DNA of 64,000 nucleotides from Ichthyobacterium seriolicida (GTDB lineage Bacteria; Bacteroidota; Bacteroidia; Flavobacteriales; Ichthyobacteriaceae): NCBI RefSeq assembly GCF_002369955.1, contig NZ_AP014564.1, positions 1,124,672 to 1,188,671 of the forward strand, read 5' to 3'. Shown piece by piece: positions 38,182 to 46,421 of this stretch (position 1 is its first letter; each line of letters starts with the position of its first letter). The notes under the pieces were generated by a model. It saw only the letters and a program-made list of their open reading frames with translations, ran no database searches and was not told where the DNA came from. The position numbers and the translations under genes were made by a program.

Positions 38182-38993
38182 AAAGAGAGATAACAATACA
38201 GGGCAAACACTTCAAAACAATATCTTTTGATATAAATTTTAAAGAGAGAGACAAAAAAAATCCTGTTATCATATTTTCTCATGGATTCAAAGGCTTTAAA
38301 GATTGGGGGCCCTTCAATCTGATGTCAGATTATTTTGCAGATAATAATTTTGTATTTATAAAGTTAAATTTCTCTCACAATGGCGTTACAGACGGAGAGT
38401 TTACAGATTTAGATGCTTTTGGAAAAAATAATTTTGTAAAAGAACTAGACGACTTACAAAGTGTAATAGATCATATCCATAATTCGGAGTATCAAATTTA
38501 TATGGATTTGGAAAATATCACACTTATGGGCCACAGTAGGGGAGGAGGGATATCTATCCTAAAGGCGAGTGAAGAAAAGAGAATAACTAAATTAGTTACA
38601 TTGGCTTCTGTATCAGATTTTTCTAGAAGATTTGGAAATATTGAGAAATGGCAAAAAGATAAGGTTTTATACGTAGAAAATTCTAGAACCAAACAAAATA
38701 TGCCTCTTTATTATCAATTCTATGAAAATTTTTTAGACAACAGAGATAGATTAGACATTTTATCTGCGAGCGAGAAGTTAAATATTCCTTTTTTGTTAAT
38801 ACACGGTTCTAAAGATCTTGTGGTAGATATACGAGATGCTTATGAATTGGAAAAACAAAACCCAAATATTGAAATGAAAGTTATACCAAATACTGGTCAT
38901 ACTTTTGGAGCAAAGCACCCTCATATTGATTTGAGCCTTCCAAAAAAGATGGAGGAAGTATTAAAACAATGCCTGAATTTCTTAGAGAAATAA
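38178..38993 (+). CDS. Alpha/beta hydrolase
   Basis: The 271 residues begin with HGFKGFKDWGPFNLM (the oxyanion-hole HG) and carry the nucleophile elbow GHSRGGG (Ser120), the acid region HGSKDLVVDI and a C-terminal catalytic His in NTGHTFG. It resembles serine esterases and peptidases of the cytoplasm, but the substrate is unknown. The four-base overlap with hemN indicates translational coupling. Confidence 0.85.
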   Translation: MKREITIQGKHFKTISFDINFKERDKKNPVIIFSHGFKGFKDWGPFNLMSDYFADNNFVFIKLNFSHNGVTDGEFTDLDAFGKNNFVKELDDLQSVIDHIHNSEYQIYMDLENITLMGHSRGGGISILKASEEKRITKLVTLASVSDFSRRFGNIEKWQKDKVLYVENSRTKQNMPLYYQFYENFLDNRDRLDILSASEKLNIPFLLIHGSKDLVVDIRDAYELEKQNPNIEMKVIPNTGHTFGAKHPHIDLSLPKKMEEVLKQCLNFLEK

Positions 38994-39106
38994 CATATTT
39001 TCATTTCTACAAGGCATTAGATTTTTTATTAATCTACCTCGTTGCAATGTTTTTTTTTTAAATTTTCTTTATCATTTAAGAATATTTTAATCAAAAATTA
39101 CTACTA

Positions 39107-39165
39107 ACCTGAGTTCGATTAATAAAAGTGCTTGAATCCTTTTAATTTATTCGAGACAGTAGTAA
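39107..39165. mobile_element. Left-end fragment of MITE-like repeat B
   Basis: aacctgagttcgattaataa and the following agtgcttgaatcctttta match the start of the complete element at 44935. The rest of the element is missing. Together with the end fragment at 42886-42936 and the copy at 41138-41315 it brackets the two tandem lipoprotein genes. Confidence 0.6.
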
Positions 39166-39173
39166 AACCAAAA

Positions 39174-39203
39174 AACCGCTTAAGCTTTCTGTCTTAAGCG
39201 GTT
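39174..39203 (-). terminator. Terminator after the 40999-39269 lipoprotein gene
   Basis: AACCGCTTAAG (39174-39184) and CTTAAGCGGTT (39193-39203) form a perfect 11-bp stem with an 8-base loop. On the minus strand the hairpin is followed by TTTTTGGTTTT. It lies about 65 bp beyond the stop codon of the lipoprotein gene. Confidence 0.85.
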
Positions 39204-39268
39204 GTAAAATAATAACACAATAATTATACTATTCAGAATATCACTAACTCCTTTTTTTATTTAAACAT

Positions 39269-40999
39269 TTAAGATCTTTTAGTAGGAAGTTTTTCCCTTC
39301 TGAAATCGTAATTAATTTCAGTACAATTACAATTAGTAGAACCTTTAACGGAAATTTCAGTACAAATATTTGTCCCCCAAAGCATATTTGATATATTTGT
39401 TTTTGCTGGTACTCTCCATTTTTTTAAGCTCTTACTAAAAGAGCTAGCTATGGCAAGAAAATAATCAATATCAGTAACACTAGTAATATCCCAATTTTCT
39501 ATCTCTTTATTGAAAGATTTAGCTGTATAAAACATACCAAACATATCTGTAACCTTAGAAACATCCCATTTACCTATATCGCCATTGAAAACTGTAGCTC
39601 GAGAAAACATACGATTCATATTAGTAACCTTAGAAACATCCCAATTATTTAAATCTTGATTAAAAAGTATTGCTGCTTCAAACATACTACTCATATCAGT
39701 AACACTAGATGTATTCCAATTACTTATGTCTCCATTAAAGACTGAAGCATCATAAAATATACCTTTCATATCAGTAACCTCCCCCGTATCCCATTTATTT
39801 AAATCTTGATTAAAAGCTGAAGCAGTGTGAAACATTGCTCTCATATTAGTAACCTTAGAAACATCCCAAGAACTTATATCGCTATTGAAAGATTCAGCTC
39901 CATAGAACATAAAAGCTGTATTAGTAATACCTTCTAAATTGGGCGCTTCTAGAGGTAAGTATTCTAGTTTTTTACACCCTTTAAAATACCCTCCCTTATT
40001 ACCAAACTTCAAATCTCCCCAAGACGTTATACTTATTATCTCATCTTTACTTATTGCAACTTTTTTGAAGTTAAACCCTTCAATCTTACCCGTAATAGTT
40101 ACAGTATAATCACTAGGACTTGTATACGTGTGTTTTTTATTATTTGAACTATGAGAATCAACTTTTTGTATCTGACCGTCTCCCCAATCTACAGTAAAGT
40201 CATAGTCCCCTCCATCATATATAGGTAATTCTATTTCTTTATTAGATTGTATTGTTTTCCATTTGGAAACAAATTTCTTTAACTCATGGGTAATATTCAC
40301 AGTGTACTCTTTAGTTTGTCTGTTTTCTGCTGTTACTGTGTATTTCACAGCTTCTGAAGGAATCGTTGAAAGGTCTATACTTTTAGACTTATCGGATTCA
40401 GATATAGAAGCATATTCTGAAATTCTTATTGACGGCACTATTTTTGTTATTTTTGCTAAATCATAGTAAGATAACTCTGTTAGCGATATAGATATACTTG
40501 AACTACCTTCATCTATAGTTGTCGATATTTGTGCTTTCACATCATTAGGTTTTGTAATACTAAATGATAATATTTTATTCTCAGAGCTTGGTTCTGACAC
40601 AGAAACAGTTACTGTATATGTTTTAGCTTCTCCTTTTTTAGGGGTAACTACATAACTTACGGGGTTTGTAAAATCTGTAATTGTACTAGGGTCAGGTTCT
40701 ATTTTTTCACCTACAAATTTTACTGTAGGAACTAACTTGGTTATTAATCCTCCTTCTTTATGAGGTAAAACAATAGATATCTTAGTAGAATCTTCAGAAT
40801 TGATAATTCCTTTTATATCTTTACCCAGACCAGTATTCTTGGTAGCCTCAAAGTCCAAACTGAAAGAAAGTAAAGAACCGATATCTGAACTATTTTCTAC
40901 TCCAGATGAAGTATTTTCTACTTTTTCTTCTTTTTTACAAGAAGGAAATAGTATAATTTGAAAAACAAACAAATAAAACAGTAAAATTTTTGATCTCAT
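39269..40999 (-). CDS. BspA-like (DUF285) surface lipoprotein, 576 aa
   Basis: A lipoprotein signal (VFQIILFPSC, Cys21) is followed by two DUF5018-like domains (about 40-135 and 140-240), a PKD-like module with VDWGDG (about 245-315), and a DUF285 array of seven to eight units (about 345-545), for example FNQDLNNWDVSKVTNMNRMF. The gene is paralogous to the next one upstream and to 29957-31195. Relatives are surface adhesins. The signal sequence and promoter region are nearly identical to the neighbour, so this is a recent tandem duplication. It is probably outer-membrane exposed. Confidence 0.87.
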   Translation of the reverse strand: MRSKILLFYLFVFQIILFPSCKKEEKVENTSSGVENSSDIGSLLSFSLDFEATKNTGLGKDIKGIINSEDSTKISIVLPHKEGGLITKLVPTVKFVGEKIEPDPSTITDFTNPVSYVVTPKKGEAKTYTVTVSVSEPSSENKILSFSITKPNDVKAQISTTIDEGSSSISISLTELSYYDLAKITKIVPSIRISEYASISESDKSKSIDLSTIPSEAVKYTVTAENRQTKEYTVNITHELKKFVSKWKTIQSNKEIELPIYDGGDYDFTVDWGDGQIQKVDSHSSNNKKHTYTSPSDYTVTITGKIEGFNFKKVAISKDEIISITSWGDLKFGNKGGYFKGCKKLEYLPLEAPNLEGITNTAFMFYGAESFNSDISSWDVSKVTNMRAMFHTASAFNQDLNKWDTGEVTDMKGIFYDASVFNGDISNWNTSSVTDMSSMFEAAILFNQDLNNWDVSKVTNMNRMFSRATVFNGDIGKWDVSKVTDMFGMFYTAKSFNKEIENWDITSVTDIDYFLAIASSFSKSLKKWRVPAKTNISNMLWGTNICTEISVKGSTNCNCTEINYDFRREKLPTKRS

Positions 41000-41145
41000 A
41001 ATATAAAGTAATAAACTAAAAGTTTGTTTTAGAGATAAAACAATGATAATTTTTGAGCTGTTTAGCTTCGGTTAATAAATAAGCTAAGTTAGTAGTTTTA
41101 TTTTAAAAATTAAAAGAAAATATTACTCTTTGTAATTTGAATTTA
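41000..41145 (-). repeat. Shared upstream region of the tandem lipoproteins, copy 1
   Basis: About 145 bp upstream of the 576-residue lipoprotein are almost identical to 42745-42890, upstream of its paralogue. Shared landmarks on the plus strand are aactaaaagtttgttttaga and ttgagctgtttagcttcggt. The region must contain the promoter. The duplication therefore included regulatory DNA, and both genes are likely expressed under the same control unless phase-selected. Confidence 0.8.
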
Positions 41146-41315
41146 AGGAAATACCCCTTTAGTTTTTGGGCTCTTTTATGCTTATGAGGCAGATTTAGGC
41201 GAAATTTAACAATTCTTGCACTAAAACATTATATCTGTCACAAACACGAATCTCTTTAATGTCAGTTAATTCAAGGTTTTCAAGTACTTTAATTCCATTA
41301 TTAATCGAACTCAGG
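41138..41315. mobile_element. MITE-like repeat B, partial copy 3
   Basis: Matches 44970-45166 of the complete copy, from gaatttaaggaaatacccct through cacaaacacgaatctcttta to the terminal repeat attaatcgaactcaggtt. The left terminal repeat is absent. It lies between the two tandem DUF285 lipoprotein genes, with its right end only 5 bp from the stop of the upstream gene's paralogue. Confidence 0.6.
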
Positions 41316-41319
41316 TTAA

Positions 41320-42744
41320 TTAGTTAGCAGGAATAGGATACTTAGTATTATCTCCATCCATTCCTGAATCGTTAAAGATATCTGTTATGTCTGTAGTCTT
41401 TTGCACTTTCCAAGAACTTAAATCTTGATTAAAAGCTTTAGCACTGTTGAACATACCTGAAAATTCAGTAACATTAGATACATTCCAACCGCTTATATCT
41501 TGATTGAAATTATCAGTATATGAAAACATTCCTCCCATATTAGTAACATTAGATACATCCCAGTTGCTTATATTGCTATTAAAAGCTTTAGCACCATCAA
41601 ACATTCCCTCCATATTAGTAATCTTAGATACGTCCCAAGAACTTATATTGCTGTTGAAAGATGTAGCGCCTTCAAACATCTGCCCCATCTCAGTAATTCC
41701 CTCTAAATTTGGAGCCTCTGAAGGTAAAGACTTCAATTCAGAACAATATTTAAAATATCTTCCTTGATTACTGCCAAATTTTAAATCCCCCCAGGATGTT
41801 ATAGCTATTATTTTTGTGCTATCAGAGTGAGCCATAGAAAAATTAAAACCATCAATCTTACCTGTAATAGTCACAATATAATCTCCCGCTGCTTTATACG
41901 TGTGTGAAGCATTAGTTATATCATGAGAACTAACTTTTTGTTTTTCTGTACCATCTCCCCAGTCTACTGTAAAGTCATAGTTTCCTCCACTGTATATAGG
42001 CAATTGTATTTGTTTGCTGGATGAAGTAGTTTTCCACTTAGAGATAAATTTCTTTAACTCATGGGTAATATTCACAGTGTACTCTTTAGTTTCTCCGTTT
42101 TCTGCTGTTACTGTGTATTTCAGAGCTTCTGTAGGAATCGTTGAAAGGTCTATAATTTTAGAATTATCGGATATAGAAGCAAATTCTGAAATTTCTATTG
42201 ACGACACTATGTTTTTTGCTTTTTCTAAATCATAGTAAGATAAATCTGTTAGTGATATAGATATACTTGAATTATCTTCATTTAGATTTGTCAATATTTT
42301 TGCTTTCACACCATCTGGTTTTTTAATGCTAAATGATAATATTTTATTTTGAGATCTTGGTTCTGATACAGATACCGTTACTGTATATGTCTTTGCTTCT
42401 CCTTTTTCGGGAGTAACTATAAAAGCTACAGGTTTGGAAAAATCTTTAATTGTAATAGGATCAGGTTCTATTTTTTTACCTACAAACTTTATTGTAGGAA
42501 CTAACTTGGTTATTAATTCTCTTTTTTTGTAAGGTAAAACAACAGATATCTTAGTAGAATCTGCAGGATCAATATTAATGCTTATATCTTCCTTATTCAA
42601 CCCCCTATTCTTAGCAGGATCAAAGTTTAAACCGAAAGAAAGTAAAGAATCAATGTCTGAACTATTTTCTATTCCTTTTACACAAGAATTAAAGAATATA
42701 ATTTGAAAAACAAATAAATAAAACAGTAAAATTTTTGATTTCAT
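41320..42744 (-). CDS. BspA-like (DUF285) surface lipoprotein, 474 aa
   Basis: A lipoprotein signal (QIIFFNSC, Cys21) precedes two DUF5018-like domains (about 30-125 and 130-230), a PKD-like module with VDWGDGTEKQ (about 240-310) and four to five DUF285 units (about 345-455), for example FNSNISNWDVSNVTNMGGMF. It lacks three or four of the repeat units of its 576-residue neighbour but keeps the same plan. Repeat-number variation of this kind is how such adhesins diversify. Its stop is 4-5 bp from the end of a repeat B copy. Confidence 0.87.
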   Translation of the reverse strand: MKSKILLFYLFVFQIIFFNSCVKGIENSSDIDSLLSFGLNFDPAKNRGLNKEDISINIDPADSTKISVVLPYKKRELITKLVPTIKFVGKKIEPDPITIKDFSKPVAFIVTPEKGEAKTYTVTVSVSEPRSQNKILSFSIKKPDGVKAKILTNLNEDNSSISISLTDLSYYDLEKAKNIVSSIEISEFASISDNSKIIDLSTIPTEALKYTVTAENGETKEYTVNITHELKKFISKWKTTSSSKQIQLPIYSGGNYDFTVDWGDGTEKQKVSSHDITNASHTYKAAGDYIVTITGKIDGFNFSMAHSDSTKIIAITSWGDLKFGSNQGRYFKYCSELKSLPSEAPNLEGITEMGQMFEGATSFNSNISSWDVSKITNMEGMFDGAKAFNSNISNWDVSNVTNMGGMFSYTDNFNQDISGWNVSNVTEFSGMFNSAKAFNQDLSSWKVQKTTDITDIFNDSGMDGDNTKYPIPAN

Positions 42745-42890
42745 AATATTTAAAATAATAAACTAAAAGTTTGTTTTAGAGATAAAACAATGATAATCTT
42801 TGAGCTGTTTAGCTTCGGTTAATAAATAAGCTAAGTTAGTAGTTTTATTTTAAATATTAAGAGAAAATATTACTATTTGTAATTTGAATC
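42745..42890 (-). repeat. Shared upstream region of the tandem lipoproteins, copy 2
   Basis: Counterpart of 41000-41145, with only scattered differences. After it, at 42886-42936, a 50-bp end fragment of repeat B follows (aatcctaataagatcaaatg to taatcgaactcaggtt). In copy 1 the corresponding place holds the longer repeat B copy. Confidence 0.8.
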
Positions 42891-42936
42891 CTAATAAGAT
42901 CAAATGGTTCGAGTGATTTATTAATCGAACTCAGGT
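42886..42936. mobile_element. Terminal fragment of MITE-like repeat B
   Basis: The 50 bp match the reverse complement of the first 50 bp of the complete copy at 44935, ending in ttaatcgaactcaggtt. The remainder of the element is gone. Confidence 0.55.
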
Positions 42937-42970
42937 TAATTTGAATTCAGGTTAGTAAATTAACTAATGT

Positions 42971-43519
42971 AAGTCATTATACTATCAACAAATTTTTTGA
43001 CAAATTACGTTTGTTAATTGCTCAAAAAAGCCAAGAAGAAAGTTCCCTTAATCAAGGGGAAATAGAATTAGATGAGAGTTATTTTGGATCTAAACGAGTT
43101 AGGGGAAAAAGAGGACGCTAGGATCAGGAGGAAAAGTTCCTGTATTTGGCATGTTAAAGAGGGGGAGGGAGAGTTTATACACAAATTGTAAAAAAAAACT
43201 GATCATCATCAGTAATAAAATGCCTATTGTAGAGAGTAGAGCAAGTAAAGAAAGTACAATTTACACCGACGGATTTAAGTCTTATGACGGCTTGGTAAAT
43301 TACGGTTATAAAAGGCATTATAGAGTAAAACATAGTGAAAACGAATCTGCTAAAGCAGTAAATCATATTAATGGAATTGAAAATTTTTGGGGACTATGTA
43401 AAGTCCGATTATCTAGGTTTATAGGATTTCATAAACACAAGTTTTATTATCACCTAAAAGAGTGTGAATGGAGATTTAATTATTGTGATGAAAAGAAAAT
43501 TTGTACTTTCGCCTCTTAA
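42971..43519 (+). pseudogene. IS1595-family (ISXO2-like) transposase, truncated and frameshifted
   Basis: The frame starting at 42972 gives TINKFFDKLRLLIAQKSQEE and GEIELDESYFGSKRVRGKRG, with the first catalytic Asp (DESYF). It ends at TAG near 43119. A shifted frame continues KVPVFGMLKRG and then TIYTDGFKSYDGLVNYGYKR, VNHINGIENFWGLCKVRLSR and FYYHLKECEWRFNY, holding the remaining DD-N/E site residues. This order is typical of IS1595-family transposases. The N-terminal zinc-finger part and the terminal repeats are missing, so it is a relic. Confidence 0.85.
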
Positions 43520-43616
43520 AATGGCTGACAAAAAATCCCCTTAAGTTATCTTGAATCTAAAAAAATAGCTTTGGTCACTGCTTTTTTTTTTAAAAAAAAA
43601 ATAATTTATTAAATCT

Positions 43617-44210
43617 ATGAAAAAGCTCTCCTTAAAAATTATACAAATATTTATCATAAGTCTTTTAGTATCGTGTTTTTCAGATAAAGATGAATATTTC
43701 TTTTCTTCTAAAAATATAAAGTTGAAGTGGACAGCCTATAAAACTACTGATAAAGTTCCAGTGTCTGGCTTATTTGAAGAGGTCTACATATCAGGAGCTG
43801 AAAAATCTCATGACCTAGGACAAAGCATTAAAAATATGACATTCAGGATACCTATAAGTTCTATAAATACTCATGATAAAGGTAGAGACTTGAAAATAAT
43901 GAAGCATTTCTTTAGTTCTATGGTAGGGACATCTAATATACAAGGGTATGTAAAAGAGATAGCCGAGAATAATATAGTATTTTCTATAACTCTCAACGAT
44001 ACAGAAAAGGATATATCAGCCTCTTACACTAAGAGGGAAGATGGTGTATTAGTTATTTCAGCCAAGATGGATCTTTTAAAATGGAATGCCTCTTCTTCTA
44101 TAAAATCTTTAAATGCGGAATGTGTTGATTTACATAAAGGTACAGACGGCATAAGTAAATTATGGAATGAAGTGGATATTGAGATAGAGGTTGATCTAAA
44201 AATAATTTAG
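43617..44210 (+). CDS. YceI-like lipoprotein
   Basis: The 197 residues begin with a lipoprotein signal (IISLLVSCFSDKDE, lipobox Cys about 20). The body has features of the YceI lipocalin-like fold: IKLKWTAYKTTDKVPVSGLFEEV near the start, then MTFRIPISSINTHDKGRDLKI and MVGTSNIQGYVKEI. YceI proteins bind isoprenoid-like lipids in the periplasm, but the ligand here is unknown. It sits in an accessory zone between transposon relics. Confidence 0.75.
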   Translation: MKKLSLKIIQIFIISLLVSCFSDKDEYFFSSKNIKLKWTAYKTTDKVPVSGLFEEVYISGAEKSHDLGQSIKNMTFRIPISSINTHDKGRDLKIMKHFFSSMVGTSNIQGYVKEIAENNIVFSITLNDTEKDISASYTKREDGVLVISAKMDLLKWNASSSIKSLNAECVDLHKGTDGISKLWNEVDIEIEVDLKII

Positions 44211-44580
44211 AATACTTATAAGAATATATAGTTCAAGAGATAATTTAAAAGGATTTATAAAAGAAATGCCTTTAAAGTTTCCCCCGTTCGTAAATTGCCT
44301 TTTGGTGTTATAGCGATGTTAATGGTTGCTGTCTATATATTTAAGCAAAAATTTCAAAAAACTAGTATATTAGGATTATACTTATTGTTCTTATTTTTAA
44401 GTATAAACTCTTCAGAGGACAAAATAGGAACGCGTAAATCTTTTACGGCAAAGCACAATATAAAACTTCTGCCTCTAATCTTAAGGTAGATCTTTCAAAG
44501 GAAAGATAATCTCATTATTACTAAGACAAAAGAGACTATAGAGTCTACTAAATGAGAATCGAGGAAAATGAAAGTATTAT

Positions 44581-44610
44581 AAGACACTTTTTGGGACAGT
44601 GTCTTTTTAA
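44581..44610 (+). terminator. Terminator-like hairpin 44581-44610
   Basis: AAGACACT (44581-44588) pairs with AGTGTCTT (44598-44605), loop of nine bases, followed by TTTAA. It could end transcription coming from the YceI-like gene or the relic ORF. Confidence 0.6.
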
Positions 44611-44715
44611 TCTTTATTTTGGCAGAGAAGCCCTACTTAAAGAGAGCTAAAACGATTTAAATTCCTAAGCAGAGCCGTTTATTCAAAAGGTAGCTAAAAC
44701 AGCTGTAATTATTGC

Positions 44716-44745
44716 AAATAGGGGTGATTCTGCACTCCTATTTTA
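44716..44745 (+). terminator. Terminator-like hairpin 44716-44745
   Basis: AAATAGGGGTG (44716-44726) and CACTCCTATTT (44733-44743) pair over 11 bp with one G-U, with a 6-base loop, followed by TAA. The T run is short, so it is only moderately convincing as a terminator. Confidence 0.45.
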
Positions 44746-44934
44746 ATACCTATAAATTCCACATTTTCCTAAAGAAACCATTTAGAAAAAGAAATACTTA
44801 GGCGGTGGATTTTCGATAGAAAAATAACAACCAGAATCCTTGTTTACACACTTTTCGGGACAGTGTCTTTTATAAGTGTGTTATACGAAAAAATACAGTT
44901 GAAAATATGAGAGGGAAAAGATTTAAAGCTAATA

Positions 44935-45166
44935 AACCTGAGTTTGGTTAATAAAAACGCTTGAATCCTTTGATTTTATTAGGATTTAAGGAAATCCCCC
45001 CTTTAGTTTTTGTCTCTTTTGCGTGTTTATGAGACGATTTAATAGAAATTTAACAATTTACGTGCAAAAAACACTCGATTTATCACAAATACGAGTCTCT
45101 TTAATCCCAGTCAATTCAAGACTTTCAGCTGCTTTAATTAAACAAATTATTAATCTAACTCAGGTT
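44935..45166. mobile_element. MITE-like repeat B, complete copy (232 bp)
   Basis: Begins aacctgagtttggttaataa and ends ttattaatctaactcaggtt. These 20-bp ends are inverted repeats with two mismatches. The interior has no ORF. It shares sections with the copies at 12866, 14654 and 41138 and end fragments at 39107 and 42886. It lies next to an IS256 relic. Confidence 0.7.
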
Positions 45167-45170
45167 AGTA

Positions 45171-45462
45171 TGTAAGGATAAAAAGACGTTTTCTAATGAC
45201 ACGAAATCAATATACAATTCCCCTACGAAACAATCATCTGAGGCCAGTCCTAAATGACTTTACAAAGACATGGGAATCTAAGTATTCATACGCTGTCGAA
45301 AGCTGGCGAGATAATTTGGAGGAATTATCTGCATTTTATGAATTTCCCGTAGAAATCAGGAAAATTATTTACACGGCTAACTTGATTGAAAATCGATACT
45401 GAAATTTGGGAATAATCCTGAATCAATTTTTAACTATTTTTTACAAAAGAGTTCGACTATGA
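45171..45462 (+). pseudogene. IS256-family transposase, C-terminal remnant
   Basis: Translation gives TIPLRNNHLRPVLNDFTKTW, then [24 protein letters not shown], the C-terminal part of a mutator-type transposase. The frame then breaks with RY and a stop, followed by [19 protein letters not shown], the last residues of the transposase. About 50 codons are deleted between LIEN and the end, compared with the other copy at 14890. Both terminal repeats are missing. Related to but not part of the IS at 14836. Confidence 0.8.
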
Positions 45463-45473
45463 ATAAAAACAAA

Positions 45474-45496
45474 AAAATCCCCTTAAGTTGTCTTGA
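45474..45496. repeat. Short repeat shared by two transposon relics
   Basis: aaaaatccccttaagttgtc followed by ttgaa also occurs at 43531-43553, directly behind the IS1595 relic, with one base different. In both places it follows the truncated end of an unrelated transposase. It may be the end of a third element. Confidence 0.5.
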
Positions 45497-45547
45497 ACCG
45501 TATTTAAATTAGGAGAGTTAAAAAAAAATCATGAGATCCTAAAAACA

Positions 45548-45572
45548 AAAAAGGAGCCAAAAGCCCCTTTTT
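45548..45572 (-). terminator. Terminator behind the small lipoprotein gene
   Basis: AAAAAGGAGC (45548-45557) and GCCCCTTTTT (45563-45572) pair over 10 bp with one mismatch, loop of five. On the minus strand it is followed by a T-rich stretch. It lies 35 bp beyond the stop codon of the lipoprotein at 45608. Confidence 0.6.
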
Positions 45573-45607
45573 TACACTTAATCTTCAACAGCTAAAGCTG
45601 AAAGAAT

Positions 45608-46144
45608 TTAAGATTCAGTACCATGAATAAATACTAGCTTGTATGTTTTCTCAGAAAGAACTTTGCCTTCTTTTTTTATAGAGATTTTAAAATCTTGACT
45701 AACACCAGCTTTTAAATCAGCGTGAACCAATTTAACAGTAAAATCATGATCACAGATATTACCTTTATCTGTATATTTAGTCTCTCCTACATATGTATTT
45801 TCAATAGGTTTCTCATTAAAGGTAATTTCAGCTGTTAGTTTTGCAGCAGGAATATTTAAATCATCTTTAAAAGGCACTACCACTTTGATGGTATCTCCTT
45901 CAATTTTTGCTTCAAGTTGCTCACCTAACGCAGCAAAATCAACGCTACCGCCATCCTTAAAAAGGGCTTTATAAGCATCAGTAGCAGCAGTAGGTTTTTT
46001 CTTGTCAGGTCCAGTTCCATTTTCATCCTTTCTAAATACAAAGAGTTTAATTCCAGGAATATCTGATTCTCCAGATTTAGAACATGAGAAAACAGTCAAA
46101 ACAATGATTAACAGTGATAAAAGGTTTTTCAATAAATGTTTCAT
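45608..46144 (-). CDS. Small lipoprotein, function unknown
   Basis: I take ATG 46144 as the start, giving 178 residues beginning MKHLLKNLLSLLIIVLTVFSC, a typical lipoprotein signal with lipobox cysteine at 21. An ATG 24 codons further upstream would put extra hydrophobic residues in front. The mature part is Lys and Glu rich with beta-strands (IEGDTIKVVVPFKDD, KLTAEITFNEKPIENTYVG, FKISIKKEGKVLSEKTYKLVFI), likely an Ig-like fold. It resembles the domain style of the 13247 lipoprotein but I see no firm family. Probably surface located. Confidence 0.65.
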   Translation of the reverse strand: MKHLLKNLLSLLIIVLTVFSCSKSGESDIPGIKLFVFRKDENGTGPDKKKPTAATDAYKALFKDGGSVDFAALGEQLEAKIEGDTIKVVVPFKDDLNIPAAKLTAEITFNEKPIENTYVGETKYTDKGNICDHDFTVKLVHADLKAGVSQDFKISIKKEGKVLSEKTYKLVFIHGTES

Positions 46145-46400
46145 TTGAAAAAAAATAAAGTTAAAATTAAACGTCAACAGCCCCAACACCAAAGCATTAA
46201 AAACCATTAACGACAAAAAAACAATTCAATCTTCCCCTTTGCCTTTTTTTAAAAGGGAAAGACTAAATCTGAGCGCTAATGTAGTAGCAATTATTTAATA
46301 TTAATAGAGTTTTTTTTAAAAGTGATTAGGGATAAGTCACGGTTTAGAAATAGTTTAAAAGACTAGAAAAATAGCTGTGTAATGAGTTTTATTTAAAAAT

Positions 46401-46408
46401 TAAATTTG
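46401..46408 (+). promoter_or_regulatory. Probable -7 box before folK
   Basis: TAAATTTG matches TAnnTTTG exactly, 14 bp before the ATG at 46422. No TTG is seen at the expected -33 distance. The resulting leader would be short. Confidence 0.4.
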
Positions 46409-46421
46409 CATTTTTAATTTG

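Larger units (their letters stand above)
44211..44934. other. Non-coding stretch with hairpins and a possible relic ORF
   Basis: No gene is supported. An open frame at 44295-44489 (64 residues, one hydrophobic stretch IAMLMVAVYIFKQK) starts inside a longer frame open from about 44240 and has no known match. I treat it as a possible relic. Two hairpins stand out. One is 44581-44605 (AAGACACT/AGTGTCTT then TTT). The other is 44716-44743 (AAATAGGGGTG/CACTCCTATTT). A near copy of ggacagtgtctttt recurs at 44860-44873. The region may be decayed transposon or gene debris. Confidence 0.5.

Noticed and set aside
39107-41315. Composite transposon carrying the 576-residue lipoprotein between two repeat B ends
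   Set aside because: The flanking pieces are different parts of repeat B and no transposase lies between them, so recombination between repeats explains the arrangement better.
44295-44489. 64-residue frame with one hydrophobic segment
   Set aside because: No family, no clear start, and it lies in a decayed area. Mentioned under the non-coding stretch only.
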